From Flectonema sp. DT1601 (taxonomy: Eukaryota; Euglenozoa; Diplonemea; Diplonemida; Diplonemidae), in the NCBI GenBank assembly GCA_964019425.1, contig OZ025825.1:720001-784000 (forward strand): a stretch of 64,000 nt of DNA, written 5' to 3'. How positions within the stretch are numbered: the stretch's first letter is position 1; each line of letters starts with the position of its first letter. This document shows positions 35,022 through 46,700 of this stretch, in pieces. The notes under the pieces are model-generated. The model was given only the letters and a program-made list of their open reading frames with translations. It did no database searches and was not told where the DNA came from. The position numbers were made by a program, and so were the translations under genes.

Positions 35022-37598
35022 ATGTTAGGAAGCATGGAAGAGGAGGGATTGGAGGAACCTCCAGAGGGGCCAGTCGGCAGATCAACGTCTGTTGCATTCG
35101 CAGCGATGTCTCATCTTTTTTCAATCGGACCGTCATCCGAGCAAACCTGTGCATTTAGTGAAATGGAAGAGGCGAAGGATTCTGTTGTTCTGAGTTTAAT
35201 AGAAGGACTAGGTATAAATCAACAAGACTGGAGAGAAAGACAACTACTATTCTTCACACACTACAGCAGCTGCTTTAGCGTTTTAGTAACAGCTTGGCAA
35301 GCAATGAATTTGGTGATGATTCCTTTTATGTGTACGTTTGCACCGAATATTCCTGTCGGGATGGTTGTTTTCTTTACTGTGATGGACATTATTGCTTTGG
35401 GTTGTCACACCTATTGCAGAAGTAACGGAGTGTATTTAGACGGTTCGACATGCGTTCCAAGTTGGTCTCTAATAAGTGACAGGTCATTTATAATAATGGA
35501 AGCGTTACCGATGATCCCCGTTGAGTTAGTTGTTGTTTTAATTACTCAGGAACCTGTTCATATCGCATGGAGATGTAAAGTATTATTAGCATTAGGAAGT
35601 CATAATCTACTTACTTGGAGGGTTTTGAGTTTTTTAAAAAGTTACACCACCATCAGGTTGATCAGAATGTGTCAACTGCTGTTAATTGTTTCTCACTTCG
35701 CGACCTGTGGTCACGCCGCAATCGTATTCAACTCAAACGTCAATTCGATTCACTATTGGATGGGTTTTGTTAATTATCATAATATGAGAACACTCGATCA
35801 GTATCTAATTTCTTTCGATTGGTCTATCAAAGTAAGCGTTGGAATGTTCAGAGGAAGTTCAATGCCCATATCAGACTTCCAACTGTGCTATGTGTTAGGT
35901 GTAGTGATTGTCGGTGTTTGTTTATATGTTACGGTAGTAGCTCAGGTTAGTCACATCATTCATAGTGGAAGTATTAATGAAACGAAGTATCACGAGAAGA
36001 TAGATTTCGTAAAAGACCATTTAACCTACTTGCAAACACCGAAGCCACTCCAAGTTGAAATCCTCAGTTATTACAGACATATATGGAAGAAATGTGATTT
36101 CATTATATCTGGAAACGTTTTGTCGGAACTTCCAGCAGATCTTCTCTTTCGAATTGATAAATTTTGCGCAAAGGAAACTATTAAAAAACTTCCAGCCTTC
36201 GCAGATGTCGCCAGCAAGTATCCATCATTCGCACAACAGATGATGATGTACGTAGTCCCATTAGTTATACTCCCTGGAGGATATGTATACAAAGAAGGGT
36301 CATCAGACAAGAGTATTTATTTCACAATGTCTGGAGAACTCATTGCTGTCGCAAAGAGAAAGGATGACACTGACACAGAAGACACTCTCTGGTCTGTTAC
36401 TTTGGGTGATATTTTTGGTGAATTCGAAGCTGTTCGAAGATGCTCGAGAGTATGTGGAATACGAGCTGTAACGTATAGTAACTTATTGTGTTTAGGACCA
36501 GATCAGCTTCAAGCTCTTTCATTGCAGTTTCCAGAATGTCAAAGTTTAATGATCAAAAGTACTGAACAGACTTGTAAACGTCTAACACGAGTGTTCCCTG
36601 AAGTAGATGATTCTCATACAACAATTACTTTTGAAAGTGAGACATTCAATAAGTCAATGAAATCAGAAACACAAACTGATAACACTGATGATGATGAAGT
36701 ACGACATCTATTAGAAGGTCTTCACGATACGATAGCAGCTGGTAATGATACAAAACTAGCAGAGTTACTAAAACAAGTGACCAGAGATGACATTCCAGAC
36801 ATACAATCTGTTCCCTCACTCGATCCCTATTCTATCGCTATTACTCATGGATCGGAGTCTTGTATTGAAGTTCTGTGTAAACATGGATTCACGCCTCAGG
36901 TAGATGTCTTCGGTCGTAGTATGACTCAGGTTAAGGAATCTATTTTTAATATAAAGAATGTATCCCTTCCTAAGGAATCAAACAGTGCTGTAGCTGTTGC
37001 ACGAGCCGGTTTTAAAAAAAAATCAAAATCCAGCGTCTTACTCTCCCTTGTTGGTAACACGGAAGGTCACAAGAAATACTCGGGTCTGACAAAGATGGGA
37101 AGTTGTAGTCATTTTGTAAGGTTAACTTTTGATAACCAAAAATCGGTATCTGATTTATCACCAAATATTGACCTTAGTGAATCAGTTTCAACAATTAAAA
37201 CAATAACAAGCAAGGGAAGCATCGAAAATTCGCCTCCACAAGCTGAATGCCTTAGTTTGTTGGCTCCGCATCTTTTAAATACCTCTTCTCCGGGAATCGG
37301 TGGAGATTTTGTAACCCACATAAGTTCATCATTTGGATGCTGTACGAAGCTTGCTTATGATTCTTGTAGAATATTGGTTTTGTTCAAAGTTTTAACTTCA
37401 ACGGGTGCCCAAAATAAGTCACTTGACCCTCTTCGAACGTATAAGTTCTCTCGTAAAAGAATACTTGAAATATGGGGAGGTAAAATACGATGTTGCAGTT
37501 TATATTACTTGGCAGACATAGTCCAATTGGCACTTAGAGATATTTCTGTTCCTGCTATTCCTCAGTTTCGTAGAGAACCCTCTCAAGATCTTATGTGA
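35022..37598 (+). CDS. CNG/HCN-like channel with CNBD and ankyrin-like region
   Basis: 858 aa, single exon. Six hydrophobic segments lie between about 75 and 330; the fourth region has spaced basic residues (WRVLSFLKSYTTIRLIRM), a weak voltage-sensor pattern. The pore loop reads FDWSIKVSVGMFRGSSMP where relatives have a TxGYG or TVGYGD-type filter, so ion selectivity is not predictable. A C-linker leads to a cyclic-nucleotide-binding domain (about 385-515) that keeps the FGE of the phosphate-binding cassette, but the usual RxA arginine is displaced (RRCSRVCG). An ankyrin-like segment (about 560-640) follows, then a Ser-rich tail. The architecture equals KAT/AKT, CNG and HCN channels; location is probably the plasma or ciliary membrane. 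Loss of GYG could mean a non-selective or non-conducting member. Confidence 0.82.
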   Translation: MLGSMEEEGLEEPPEGPVGRSTSVAFAAMSHLFSIGPSSEQTCAFSEMEEAKDSVVLSLIEGLGINQQDWRERQLLFFTHYSSCFSVLVTAWQAMNLVMIPFMCTFAPNIPVGMVVFFTVMDIIALGCHTYCRSNGVYLDGSTCVPSWSLISDRSFIIMEALPMIPVELVVVLITQEPVHIAWRCKVLLALGSHNLLTWRVLSFLKSYTTIRLIRMCQLLLIVSHFATCGHAAIVFNSNVNSIHYWMGFVNYHNMRTLDQYLISFDWSIKVSVGMFRGSSMPISDFQLCYVLGVVIVGVCLYVTVVAQVSHIIHSGSINETKYHEKIDFVKDHLTYLQTPKPLQVEILSYYRHIWKKCDFIISGNVLSELPADLLFRIDKFCAKETIKKLPAFADVASKYPSFAQQMMMYVVPLVILPGGYVYKEGSSDKSIYFTMSGELIAVAKRKDDTDTEDTLWSVTLGDIFGEFEAVRRCSRVCGIRAVTYSNLLCLGPDQLQALSLQFPECQSLMIKSTEQTCKRLTRVFPEVDDSHTTITFESETFNKSMKSETQTDNTDDDEVRHLLEGLHDTIAAGNDTKLAELLKQVTRDDIPDIQSVPSLDPYSIAITHGSESCIEVLCKHGFTPQVDVFGRSMTQVKESIFNIKNVSLPKESNSAVAVARAGFKKKSKSSVLLSLVGNTEGHKKYSGLTKMGSCSHFVRLTFDNQKSVSDLSPNIDLSESVSTIKTITSKGSIENSPPQAECLSLLAPHLLNTSSPGIGGDFVTHISSSFGCCTKLAYDSCRILVLFKVLTSTGAQNKSLDPLRTYKFSRKRILEIWGGKIRCCSLYYLADIVQLALRDISVPAIPQFRREPSQDLM

Positions 37599-37747
37599 TC
37601 ATTAATTTATTTGGTGAAAGTGCGTATCCTTAAGCTTTTTTTTTTTTTACTTTTTTTTGATTTTTGGTGCAACTTTTTTTATTTGACAAAAAGTCATGTT
37701 TTTAACTATAAGAGTTTTTAAGTTGGGATGTGTAAAATTAAAAAGTT

Positions 37748-37782
<35 letters not shown>

Positions 37783-37805
37783 TCCTTACTAATTGTATTC
37801 TCATA

Positions 37806-38248
37806 CCTCCCAGGTCATTTCTCTTTTTATTTTCTTTAGTTGTTTTCAACCTGTTAGCCTCTGGGCAAGGTGGAAGCTGGAAGTGATCGATCCGAAGCCA
37901 TAAAACTACAATCTTCGTGATTGGGTCCTTACTGATGTGGGCTACCAGACTCCTCGTAGTCATCAGTTCTGTATTTTGCTAACTAACCTCATTTACCCAA
38001 CTCCGCAAAGTCAGATGACTATTTGCTTGTGGTGTTTATCTTTTCTCTCTCTTTCATTCAAATTACCTCCCTAAAAAGAAAGTTATGTATCAGTCAATTT
38101 TTTTCTTTCTTTTTTCTTTGTACCTACGTAGTCGGAGAAGAAAACTATTCAGATTGAAAGCCGTTATTTCTTGCGGTCATGATTTATTTTTCCTCTGTGC
38201 GACAAGATTTTGTTTACATTATTCAACAAGAAATATAAGGCTAATCTG
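37806..38248 (+). repeat. Composite repeat, copy 1 (R1 + R2)
   Basis: R1 (37806-37987) and R2 (38120-38248) recur in the same order about 1.25 kb downstream. Shared landmarks are GTTAGCCTCTGGGCAAGG, ACTACAATCTTCG and TATTTTGCTAACTAAC in R1, and ACGTAGTCGGAGAA, ATTCAGATTGAAAGCCGTTA and ATATAAGGCTAATCTG in R2. The spacer between blocks is T/C-rich. No coding capacity is seen, so it is a non-autonomous repeat of unknown class. Confidence 0.75.
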
Positions 38249-38608
38249 TTTTTTTTTTTTTTTTTTTTTTTTGCGACCAATTTTTGAATAAATGCACCAA
38301 AGATTTCAGAGAGATTTTCGCAAATTAATTTCATCCTCTCAGATTGTAGCGAATATGCAGAGCGTCCAATGTGAAAGACTGAATTTTCTTGTATTGGTAG
38401 CCTCTGAACCTTACCATGTCCTGTGGGTCAACACTTTATCTGTGTCTATTGTTTATGTTGCTCAAAAAAGGTGTAGAGGAACTTGGCCGAGCGATAAAAT
38501 GTATTTTGCTAACTAAAAATGACGCATATCCCATTGTTATTATTTTTTTTTCTTTGTTTTTATGCGCAACTTCTCAATAGGGGAGTGGATTATGAACCCG
38601 AGCAGTAG

Positions 38609-38639
<31 letters not shown>

Positions 38640-39043
38640 GAGAAGTCAAAAAAAAAAAAAAGAAATAATATTTACAACGTATACTCTTACACAAGAGTAT
38701 AAGTTGATGTCGGCACGCAATTACATTTCTTTTGTCTATGGTACTCTATGGTGTTTCTTTACTTTGATTCTTTGCATTCCTTATGGTTTTCATTTCTTGC
38801 TGAGTGTGCTGCCCAAATCTTTTGTGGTACTTTTCTAAAGTTTTTCGGTAAGCCCAAAGTACAATTATAATGCTTTGGACAACTGGGGGGGGGGGGGGGG
38901 GGGGGGGGGGTGAACGATCCTCGGCACTGTTCCGGGGTTTTCTATTTTCTTTCGTGGAGTGTGGGCATATGGCACATGTGGTCGTATATAAAGAAAGATG
39001 TATATGAAAGAAAGAAGACTTTTTATTTTTTTTCACCTTCCCC

Positions 39044-39351
39044 CCACTCCCAGATCATTTCTCTTTTATTTTCTTTAGTTGTTTACAACCTGTTAGCCTC
39101 TGGGCAAGGCGGAGGCAGGAAGTCGATCACTTCCAGCCAATACTATGAAACTACAATCTTCGCGATTGGGTCATTACTGATGCGGGCTCTCGTAGTCATC
39201 AGTTTGTATTTTGCTAACTAACTAAAGGATGGTGCGGGCTAAGATTGTTTTTAATCTTAGCCCGAAACCAACTTGTTTGTTGTCCTACGAAATTTAAGGT
39301 TTTTGCGTAAACCCGTTTTAGTATTGCTGTCCGTGTGAGGAGATTCTCTCT

Positions 39352-39387
<36 letters not shown>

Positions 39388-39509
39388 TACGGACGTAGTC
39401 GGAGAAAAGAAACTATTCAGATTGAAAGCCGTTATTTCTTGTGGTTATGATTTATTTTCCCCGGACAGGAGGTTCTGTCTGCGTTCAACGAAATATAAGG
39501 CTAATCTGA
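39044..39509 (+). repeat. Composite repeat, copy 2 (R1 + hairpin spacer + R2)
   Basis: R1 (39044-39224) and R2 (39387-39509) match copy 1 at high identity by eye. The spacer here contains the hairpin CGGGCTAAGATT/AATCTTAGCCCG (39235-39264) and the segment also found in the surface-protein intron at about 23170-23222, so this copy may be closer to the complete element. Confidence 0.75.
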
Positions 39510-39711
39510 CATAATTTTTTCGGTTTTGAAACCTTTTCATTCCAAACTTTTATGAGGATTCCCCCCCCCCCCCTTGAAAATGCAGTATCAAATTACCCCC
39601 CCCTTTTTTTTTTTCCTTTTCATTTCTTTGTTCGTGTGACCAATGCAACATGACGAAGTATTACTATTTATCAATATTATATTAAAATGTCTTTTTTTTT
39701 TTTTCTTTTTT

Positions 39712-39900
39712 GTACCGACGTAGTCGGAGAAGAATCTAATCAGCCCTTCTCGTTCAAGAAAGCCCGGGCTGTGTTCAGTTCTTTCAAGAAAACAAACAGA
39801 CCGAGACTCGTGGAATCGCACAGAAATCATACACAGGAAGCTCGTGCTAAAGCTAATGGGACTCTTCATGGGCCTTCAATGAGATTTAAGGCTAATCTGA
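39712..39900 (+). repeat. Diverged R2 repeat, copy 3
   Basis: It begins GTACCGACGTAGTCGGAGAA and ends TTAAGGCTAATCTGA like the two R2 copies upstream, but the interior is different. The head motif also occurs in reverse orientation at 43511-43530. Confidence 0.6.
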
Positions 39901-40634
39901 ATGGTTTTTTTTTAAAGCCTAAACTTTTTAAAGCTTTCGGTAAGGAGGCAATTAGGGGATGAACGAAAAAGGTCGGTAATAATGGAGCGGCATTTTTTGT
40001 GATTATTTAAAAAAAAAAATAATATTTTTTTTTATTTATTATTATTCATCCCTCTTCTCTACACCAAATTCTTTTTATTTTTTTCCCTGTTGGTTAGAAA
40101 TCTGGCAAGGGCAGTCAATTCTTTGACTTATCAAGCCGACTATCTACCCACCTATTCTCTGTTTTGGTTGCTTGCAAGGAATAAAACGGTATTTTTTGCT
40201 TGGAAAACAGTGAACTGTTTTCCTTCCGAAGAAAAGGTCAAAAAAGTTCGTTTTCTACGCAAACAAAACAAGTGATTTTTTTCTTGTCTCTCCAAAAAGA
40301 AAGGAAAAAGAAAGTGATTAATGAAAAAAACTCGAAAAAAAACAACAAAAAAAAAAAAGTCTGTCTTTCTGAGTTGATACACTTTGTTACGAAACTTTTT
40401 TGGAGAGAATAAAAAATATTTTGTTTTCATTTACACGTTCTTCATTGTGCCATTGCACGATTCCGAGAAGTGTTTCTCAGAACATTCACTCTCCCTTTAT
40501 TAGTTTGTAGTGTTGATTGGTGTTGGACTTTTAACATTATTAATTAACAGGTTAGTGTAATTGGGATGTTTGATAATTGTATTCGAAGTCTAATTATTTA
40601 TTTCATTATTTACAACAGCTAATTGTTTGTCACA

Positions 40635-42510
40635 ATGCCTGAAGATCCTGCCCCACAGACAGAGGCCGTTGAGGCACCTGCACCCACAACTGAGGCACCT
40701 GCACCTGCAGCAGAAGCTGCTGAGGAGGGCGATGCCGCGCCAGCTGATGCCCCTCCGGCCGAAGAAAAGCCTGCTGATGCCCCTTCGGCAGACGAAAAGC
40801 CAGCTGACGCCCCTGCGGCTGAAGAAAAGCCAGCTGACGCCCCTCCGGCCGAAGAAAAGCCAGCTGACGCCCCTCCTGCAGATGAAAAGCCTGCTGACTC
40901 CCCTCCTGCAGACGAAAAGCCGGCTGATGCCCCTCCTTCAGATGAAAAGCCAGCTGATGAAAAGCCGGCTGACGCCCCTGCGGCTGAAGAAAAGGAAGCT
41001 GACACCCCTCCAGCAGACGAAAAGGCAACTGACGCCCCTCCGGCTGAAGAAAAGCCAGCTGATGTAGAAGCTGATGCTCCTGCCGAGGGTGCTGCTGACA
41101 GTGCTCCGGCTGATGACGCTCCACCAGAAAAAACTGAAGAGCAGTTGGAAAAAGAAAGAGAGAGAGTGAAGATTGCTCAGGAACTTGCTGCAAAGGAAGA
41201 AGAGGCCAAAAATGCCAACTGGGGAGGATGGGGTGCCCTTCCAGCAGAGCTTCAGGAGTGTGGTGAGATTGAGCGTCCAGCTCTTCCTCTTCTTGACGAG
41301 TTGAAGAAGTCAGAAGATCCTCATGACGTTGAGGTGTGTTGTTATTCTAGTTTACTTTACTTATACATTTTAAACCTGATTACAATAAATCAATCAACAG
41401 GGTATCGTTGGACCTGAAGGATTTGAGTACCCTCCTTTGACTGCTTCAGGAGCTGATATCTTAAAAAGACTTTGGGCGGGAGAACTTCCTCCAAACAGAG
41501 AACAGACTGTTCTCACTTGGGACAAGAGAGTTAAAAATGCGAAGGAAATAGGACTCACCATCCCTGCCCCGCCTAGAGTTCCAGCAACTGCTGTTTTAAA
41601 CAGAAAGGCTGCAGAGAGAAAGGGTGAGAACAGTGATATTAGCAAGTGGGCTGTTGCCGACGAACCAGAAGTCGAGGAGAGCCCAGAACTGTTAGAGTTC
41701 AAAGAAAAGGGAATCGTCGCAGAAACCGTCAGCAAGATGCTCGAGAAGCGATTCGAAGCCAGAGCTATAAGAGAATACAAAGAAGCTGATCGTATTAAAG
41801 AAGATCTTTTTGAAATGGGTGTTCAGTTTAATGATCAAACCCGTCAATGGAAAGCAGAAGGTGCCGAAGGCGTCTTCTTAGGTGGACCAGAAGCTGCTGC
41901 TGAAGCTCGCCGTACTGACAAACCTTTTGAGATTCAGGATATCGATCTCCCAGGAACTTGGGAAGATTTCCTTGCCCTCCCTGATCCAAAGGTTCTAGCT
42001 GTAGGACCAAGAGGTATGGACGGAAAGCGTGCATGGGGCGCAGGTGGTCAAAACTGGGGCGTCAACACCTCTGATGAAGCGTACCAACAGGCAATGGACA
42101 ACTGTAGGAGACAGGGAGTCAATAGACCAAAGATTATCTACCCTCCTCTAGAACCAGGTCAGATGAAGGGTGGAAAGGGAGGTGATAGCTACGTATGTTT
42201 TATTTAATAAAATACTTAAGCATCCCACACTTATTATAACAAAACTAAAAAACAGGGAAAGGGAGGTGGTAAGGGTGGAAAAGGATTCAACAGCTACAAC
42301 AACCAGAACGACTACAACAACAACAGCAACTACAACAATAATGGAAACTACGGCAACAACTACAACAGTGGTGGTTACAATAACAGATCTGGAGGAAAGG
42401 GTTACGGACAGGGAAATAATAACATGGGAGGAGGCAACTACCAAAATAATAACTACAACAATGGAGGGAAGGGACAAAACTGGGGAGGACAACACAGAGG
42501 TCAGCGATAA
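40635..42510 (+). CDS. Ala/Pro-rich to Gly/Asn-rich (RGG-like) protein, probably RNA-associated
   Basis: Three exons, 40635-41333, 41401-42192 and 42256-42510, all phase 0 (introns 67 and 63 bp); 581 aa. Residues about 40-150 are a tandem repeat of roughly ten units of the form ADAPPAEEKP. A Glu/Lys helix and a conserved-looking middle follow. At about 340-390 sits FEARAIREYKEADRIKEDL ... GV, a helical motif resembling the C-terminal piece of cysteinyl-tRNA synthetases (RxxARxxKDYxxADxIRxxL..GV), seen in various protist RNA-binding proteins. The third exon encodes a Gly/Asn/Tyr/Lys-rich tail with RGQR at the end, typical of RNA-binding or condensate-forming tails. The role is inferred as RNA binding. 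The start is the ATG 16 bases after the CAACAG acceptor. Confidence 0.82.
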
Positions 42511-42643
42511 AACTTAATATTGTTTTCTATGATGCAGGGCAAATCGTGATACAGCACAATCCGTGCCACTACTGGGGGGGGCACGCGGAATTTCCTTCCG
42601 TTTACTTTCCTGCCAAATCTGCGAAGGCGCGGGTCGCACGGTG

Positions 42644-42678
<35 letters not shown>

Positions 42679-42696
42679 TAACTAAAATTCTGGTTT

Positions 42697-42732
<36 letters not shown>

Positions 42733-43169
42733 CCACTTTATTTTTCTCCATTTTTTTTTTTTTTTGAAGAGAAAGTGTACTTAATATACGCGATCTGTCT
42801 TGTTTCCTTACATGGTTGATAGTGTTTTTTAGTTTTTTAGTTTTTTTTTGCTTTGTTGCAAAGTGCGATCTTTTTCTTTTCCCAAATTCCTCCAGTTGAT
42901 CGACTTCCGTTTTAAGTAATTTTGCTTTGACTTTGTACTCACTGACAGGCGTCGTTATGCTATGCTATTTTTTTCTCTTTTTTTCTTTGTTCTTTTAAAA
43001 GTCTCTTTTTTTTTTTTTTTTTTTTTTTTTTCCTTAAAATTTTTCTTCATTCTTTTGTTGACGCTCAACGAAAGGAAGGGTAATGTTAGATAAATATAAC
43101 CAGTTGTTTGTTGCTGTTTTTTTATTTATTTATTTTTTTTTTTCTTTTCTATTTATTCTTAAGATTTAT

Positions 43170-43206
<37 letters not shown>

Positions 43207-43778
43207 GTGATACGGTGTGTTGGCGCATCTGCGAACAACGAGAGACGACGTGGGATGCATGAGAAGATGAAAGGGGGGAAGAAAAAAAAATATAAAAAGA
43301 TATAAAAAATAAAATTTAAAAAAAAAAAAAAAAAAAAATAATTCAAAAAAAAAAAAGTTTACCCTACAGTCTCGGTCTCTGCCGGTGAATACAGCACAGA
43401 AGAGGAATGGGAGCAAAAATATTTAAAAACCATTCAGAAACGCCTTGTAGCAGACAGAATCCTATCGCACGGAGGAAAATAATTTTAACCTTCGATCTAA
43501 ATAGTTTCTTCCCCGACTACGTCGGTACAAAAAAAAAAAAAAAAAAAAAAAGTTTAAAAACAGTCTAGTGCGATGGCGCCCAATACGAAATATCTATTTC
43601 TTGCGTAGAAACTGGTGCTTAGTGTCGCTGTGTGTGTGTTGTGTGGTTTGACACATCTTTGGGGGAGATAAGAAGTGTTAAAAAAAGGTGCTTCAACTGT
43701 TTGTATTTTAGTATATTCATACCAGCAAAAAACACAATACTCAAAAAAGAACACCAAAAATGAACTAAAGTAAACAAA
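42511..43778. other. Intergenic
   Basis: No gene seen. CCGTGCC/GGCACG near 42561-42592 can pair. Long T and A runs occupy most of 42640-43360. The head of the R2 repeat lies in reverse orientation at 43511-43530. A two-codon upstream ORF (ATG at 43759) precedes the next gene; CCAG near 43725 is a possible acceptor. Confidence 0.5.
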
Positions 43779-46700
43779 ATGACTGAGTTAAAGCGAGGAT
43801 CCTACTCCACGCTACTGCGACGGGTTCACGGAGCGTTGATTGAAGAGCGACAACGAGAAGAACGAGAGAAACAGGCTGGTCACTTAGTGTTGTTAAAACG
43901 AAGAAAAATTGGAAAAGATCTTCAATCACAACTTCATCGTCAACACAATTACATCCAACACTCACTCTCTCAAGACTGTACTTGTGGAATGGAAGAGATA
44001 ATAAGATCTTCTATCATATCAGAGCAGTTAGTTGATATTCTGTTATTGAAATCACTTCTCGTAGCGGGACTCGAACTTGCATCCCGCAGATGTATCCTCC
44101 GCGAGGAAAGTCACGCATTCACAAGAAGATCATTAGCAGCTGCTAATGAAAAGAGAAAACACGTCATTCGATCAGATTACGAGTTCACTTCAGACTTAGA
44201 AGGGTTATCAGAACCCAGAGAAGGTGACAATCGAAATGAGAAATGCGAACGTCCTCATTTTAACGATAAGCCCCAAACCGTTTTGGACGATGGAGATTCC
44301 AACAACGAAGTTCAGACGAGGCAAAAAACATCAAAATTGAAAAAGAAAGATCGCAACCCCATTACTGAAATAGAACACACAACAGAACCATCACCAGTCA
44401 CATCTAAAAAAGTAAAGCAACCTGACAATATGGATAAAGACACCACACGAACACAACAGGAAACTATTAATTTGTCATCTCCAACAACTGGAATTAAACA
44501 ATCAAAGCCTAAGGAGCTTCTTGAGATGAAAAGTATATTACAAAGTGAACAGCCACTGGTGTTAGAAATGACAACAACAACAAGCAACAGGAAGCAACAA
44601 TCAACCAGTTATAACTATTCAAAGGATGTTAAACCTCCATCTGTATCATCAAAGAAGTGTAAACAACTTGTTGATGAGACAATTTCACCCTCGAAACATA
44701 TAAAGCAACCTGTGCGGGTTAAAGGAGTGAAGGAATGTTCATCACCGTCACCAACTAAGATAATCGACAACAACAAAACTACTTCAACAATCAAATCATC
44801 AGAAGACATAACAAGAAGAGGACAGTCAAGCAACACATCCCCAGTTACTGAACCACAACAAGGAAATAAGGTACTCAATAAATCACTTCACACGACACCT
44901 ATTTCTGTAAGCAAACTGGCTACTGAATCACCTCAAAGTAAGACAACTTCCTCTCAACCTTCAAATAAAATAAACAAACCAACACCCGAATCACTTCAGA
45001 TATCTAAGGAAGAATCGCCGTCTAAAATCAAAAGCAACGAATCATTATCAAAAAGTACAAAGGGACGTCAATCTATCAGACAGGCTAAAATGATTTTGCA
45101 TGAAGCTAAAATTACAAGCCATCTGATGCAGGTGAGACATTCTCTTGAAGAACAACAGAATAGTGAAGACAAAGAACAAATTAATAATAAATGTGCTGAC
45201 ACACTTGAACAACTTCACAAGAAACAAACCACTGTTTCTGACACTGACAACAGAACAGACAAAAAGGAAACCTCAAAACGATCCCCAACAAGTGATTATA
45301 ATCCAATCCAACAACACAAAGAAAGTGATACTTGCAGAGTAAAGGGTAAAAATGAAAATTCTAAATCGACGTCCTCGAATCCGCTGCCATCACCTGTTGA
45401 CCAGAAGAAACGAAAAACCAAAACCGAAGTTCCCAACGCAGAACCTTCCAATACAGCAGTTAGAGAGCGCCAGTCTACCGAACCGAAACCTGAAGATGGC
45501 ATCGATCAAAAGAAAAGAAAAGACAAAACTGAACGACTCATCGCAGAACCATCAAAACAAGATCAAATAGTTCAACAGATGAAGACTTCTGAACTTCATT
45601 CTGAAGAGGAAGGTGGTCAGAGTCTTGGAAAAAAGAAAGACTCAGAAGCTGATCAAATTAAAAAACTTAACAAAAGTGAGAAACAAAAACGAAACCCCAC
45701 AAAACATTCGCTGCCCGCGGAACCTCATCTTGAAGAGCCTGTTGTTCCGGCTGGTAAGAAAAAACCATCAGAAGCTGATAAACAGTCACAGCGTTCAAAA
45801 CACAACACTTCTCAAAACATATTATCGAAGGAACCCTCCGACAAGATTGAAGATGAGAACCACAAACAGCAGCAACAACAGGGAAGATTTCATCAAACAG
45901 AAACAGACACTCAACTCTTCCCTAAACAACTCGGTGAAGACGATGATCAAAAAAAGAAAAAAGAGAAGTCTGAAAAAGTTAAAAAATCAACAACCTCAAG
46001 CGACCACTCTCCAACAATAACAACTGCAACTGCAAAGAACGACCCTGTTGGAACTCAGAAGAAGGAGAAGACTGAAAAGATAAAGAAAGTTCTCCACGTT
46101 GATGATCAACAAGAAACAAGTCGAAGTGTTACATCTGAAAGGGAACTATGGGATAGTAACTTGGACCTTGAAAAACACTTAGCAGATGCAGCTAAGAGAG
46201 TTATGGAAGCACATGCTCAGCATATTAGAAATGAGTTGTCAAAGAAAGAAGAAGGAAGAAGGACAAGAACGTCTCAAACACTCTTACAGGTTCACTCTCT
46301 TACGATGACTCGTGAATTGATGTCCAGAGAAGGAATTCTCAGAGGAATAGTCGAGCGAAGCTTTTGCAACGCGTTGAGTAAAATGCAACCCTTGAAGCCA
46401 TCACCTCCGCAATACGTCGATGGTGGTAAAGATGTTGGTTTCGACAAGTCAAACAGAAGTCAGTCGATGATCAGTTGTATTCGTAAACACAAAACAGTCG
46501 ACAACACAATCACTCAAAGATTACGTCGTCGTCAGACTGATGGAGATCTGTCAAAACAATCAACTCATTCTGCCTTCACACATTCTCCTCGTCAGATACT
46601 ATCAAACAACACTCCTCCTTCAAAGACTGAAAATATAATTCCATCATTACTGTCTCAGTCAAAGATTAGTAGCGCACCCAGTAAAGCGACTCATGCTAAG

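Larger units (their letters stand above)
37599..40634. other. Repeat-rich intergenic region
   Basis: No gene supported. It holds two copies each of repeat blocks R1 and R2 plus a third, diverged R2 (listed separately), 26 consecutive G (38885-38910), 13 C (39561-39573), a 12-bp hairpin at 39235-39264 and a palindrome at 40202-40223. TACAACAG ending at 40618 is a likely splice acceptor for the next gene. Confidence 0.55.

Noticed and set aside
40619-41193. Minus-strand frames opposite the ADAPPAEEKP repeat (Ser/Gly/Ala- or Gln/Leu-rich)
   Set aside because: They are shadows of the tandem repeat in the plus-strand gene.
44046-44110. tRNA-like stretch on the minus strand (GGGACTCGAACTTGCATCCC)
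   Set aside because: It looks like the reverse of a T arm, but the stem and loop lengths are wrong and it lies inside the well-supported coding sequence of the 1,174-aa protein (frame LLVAGLELASRRC).
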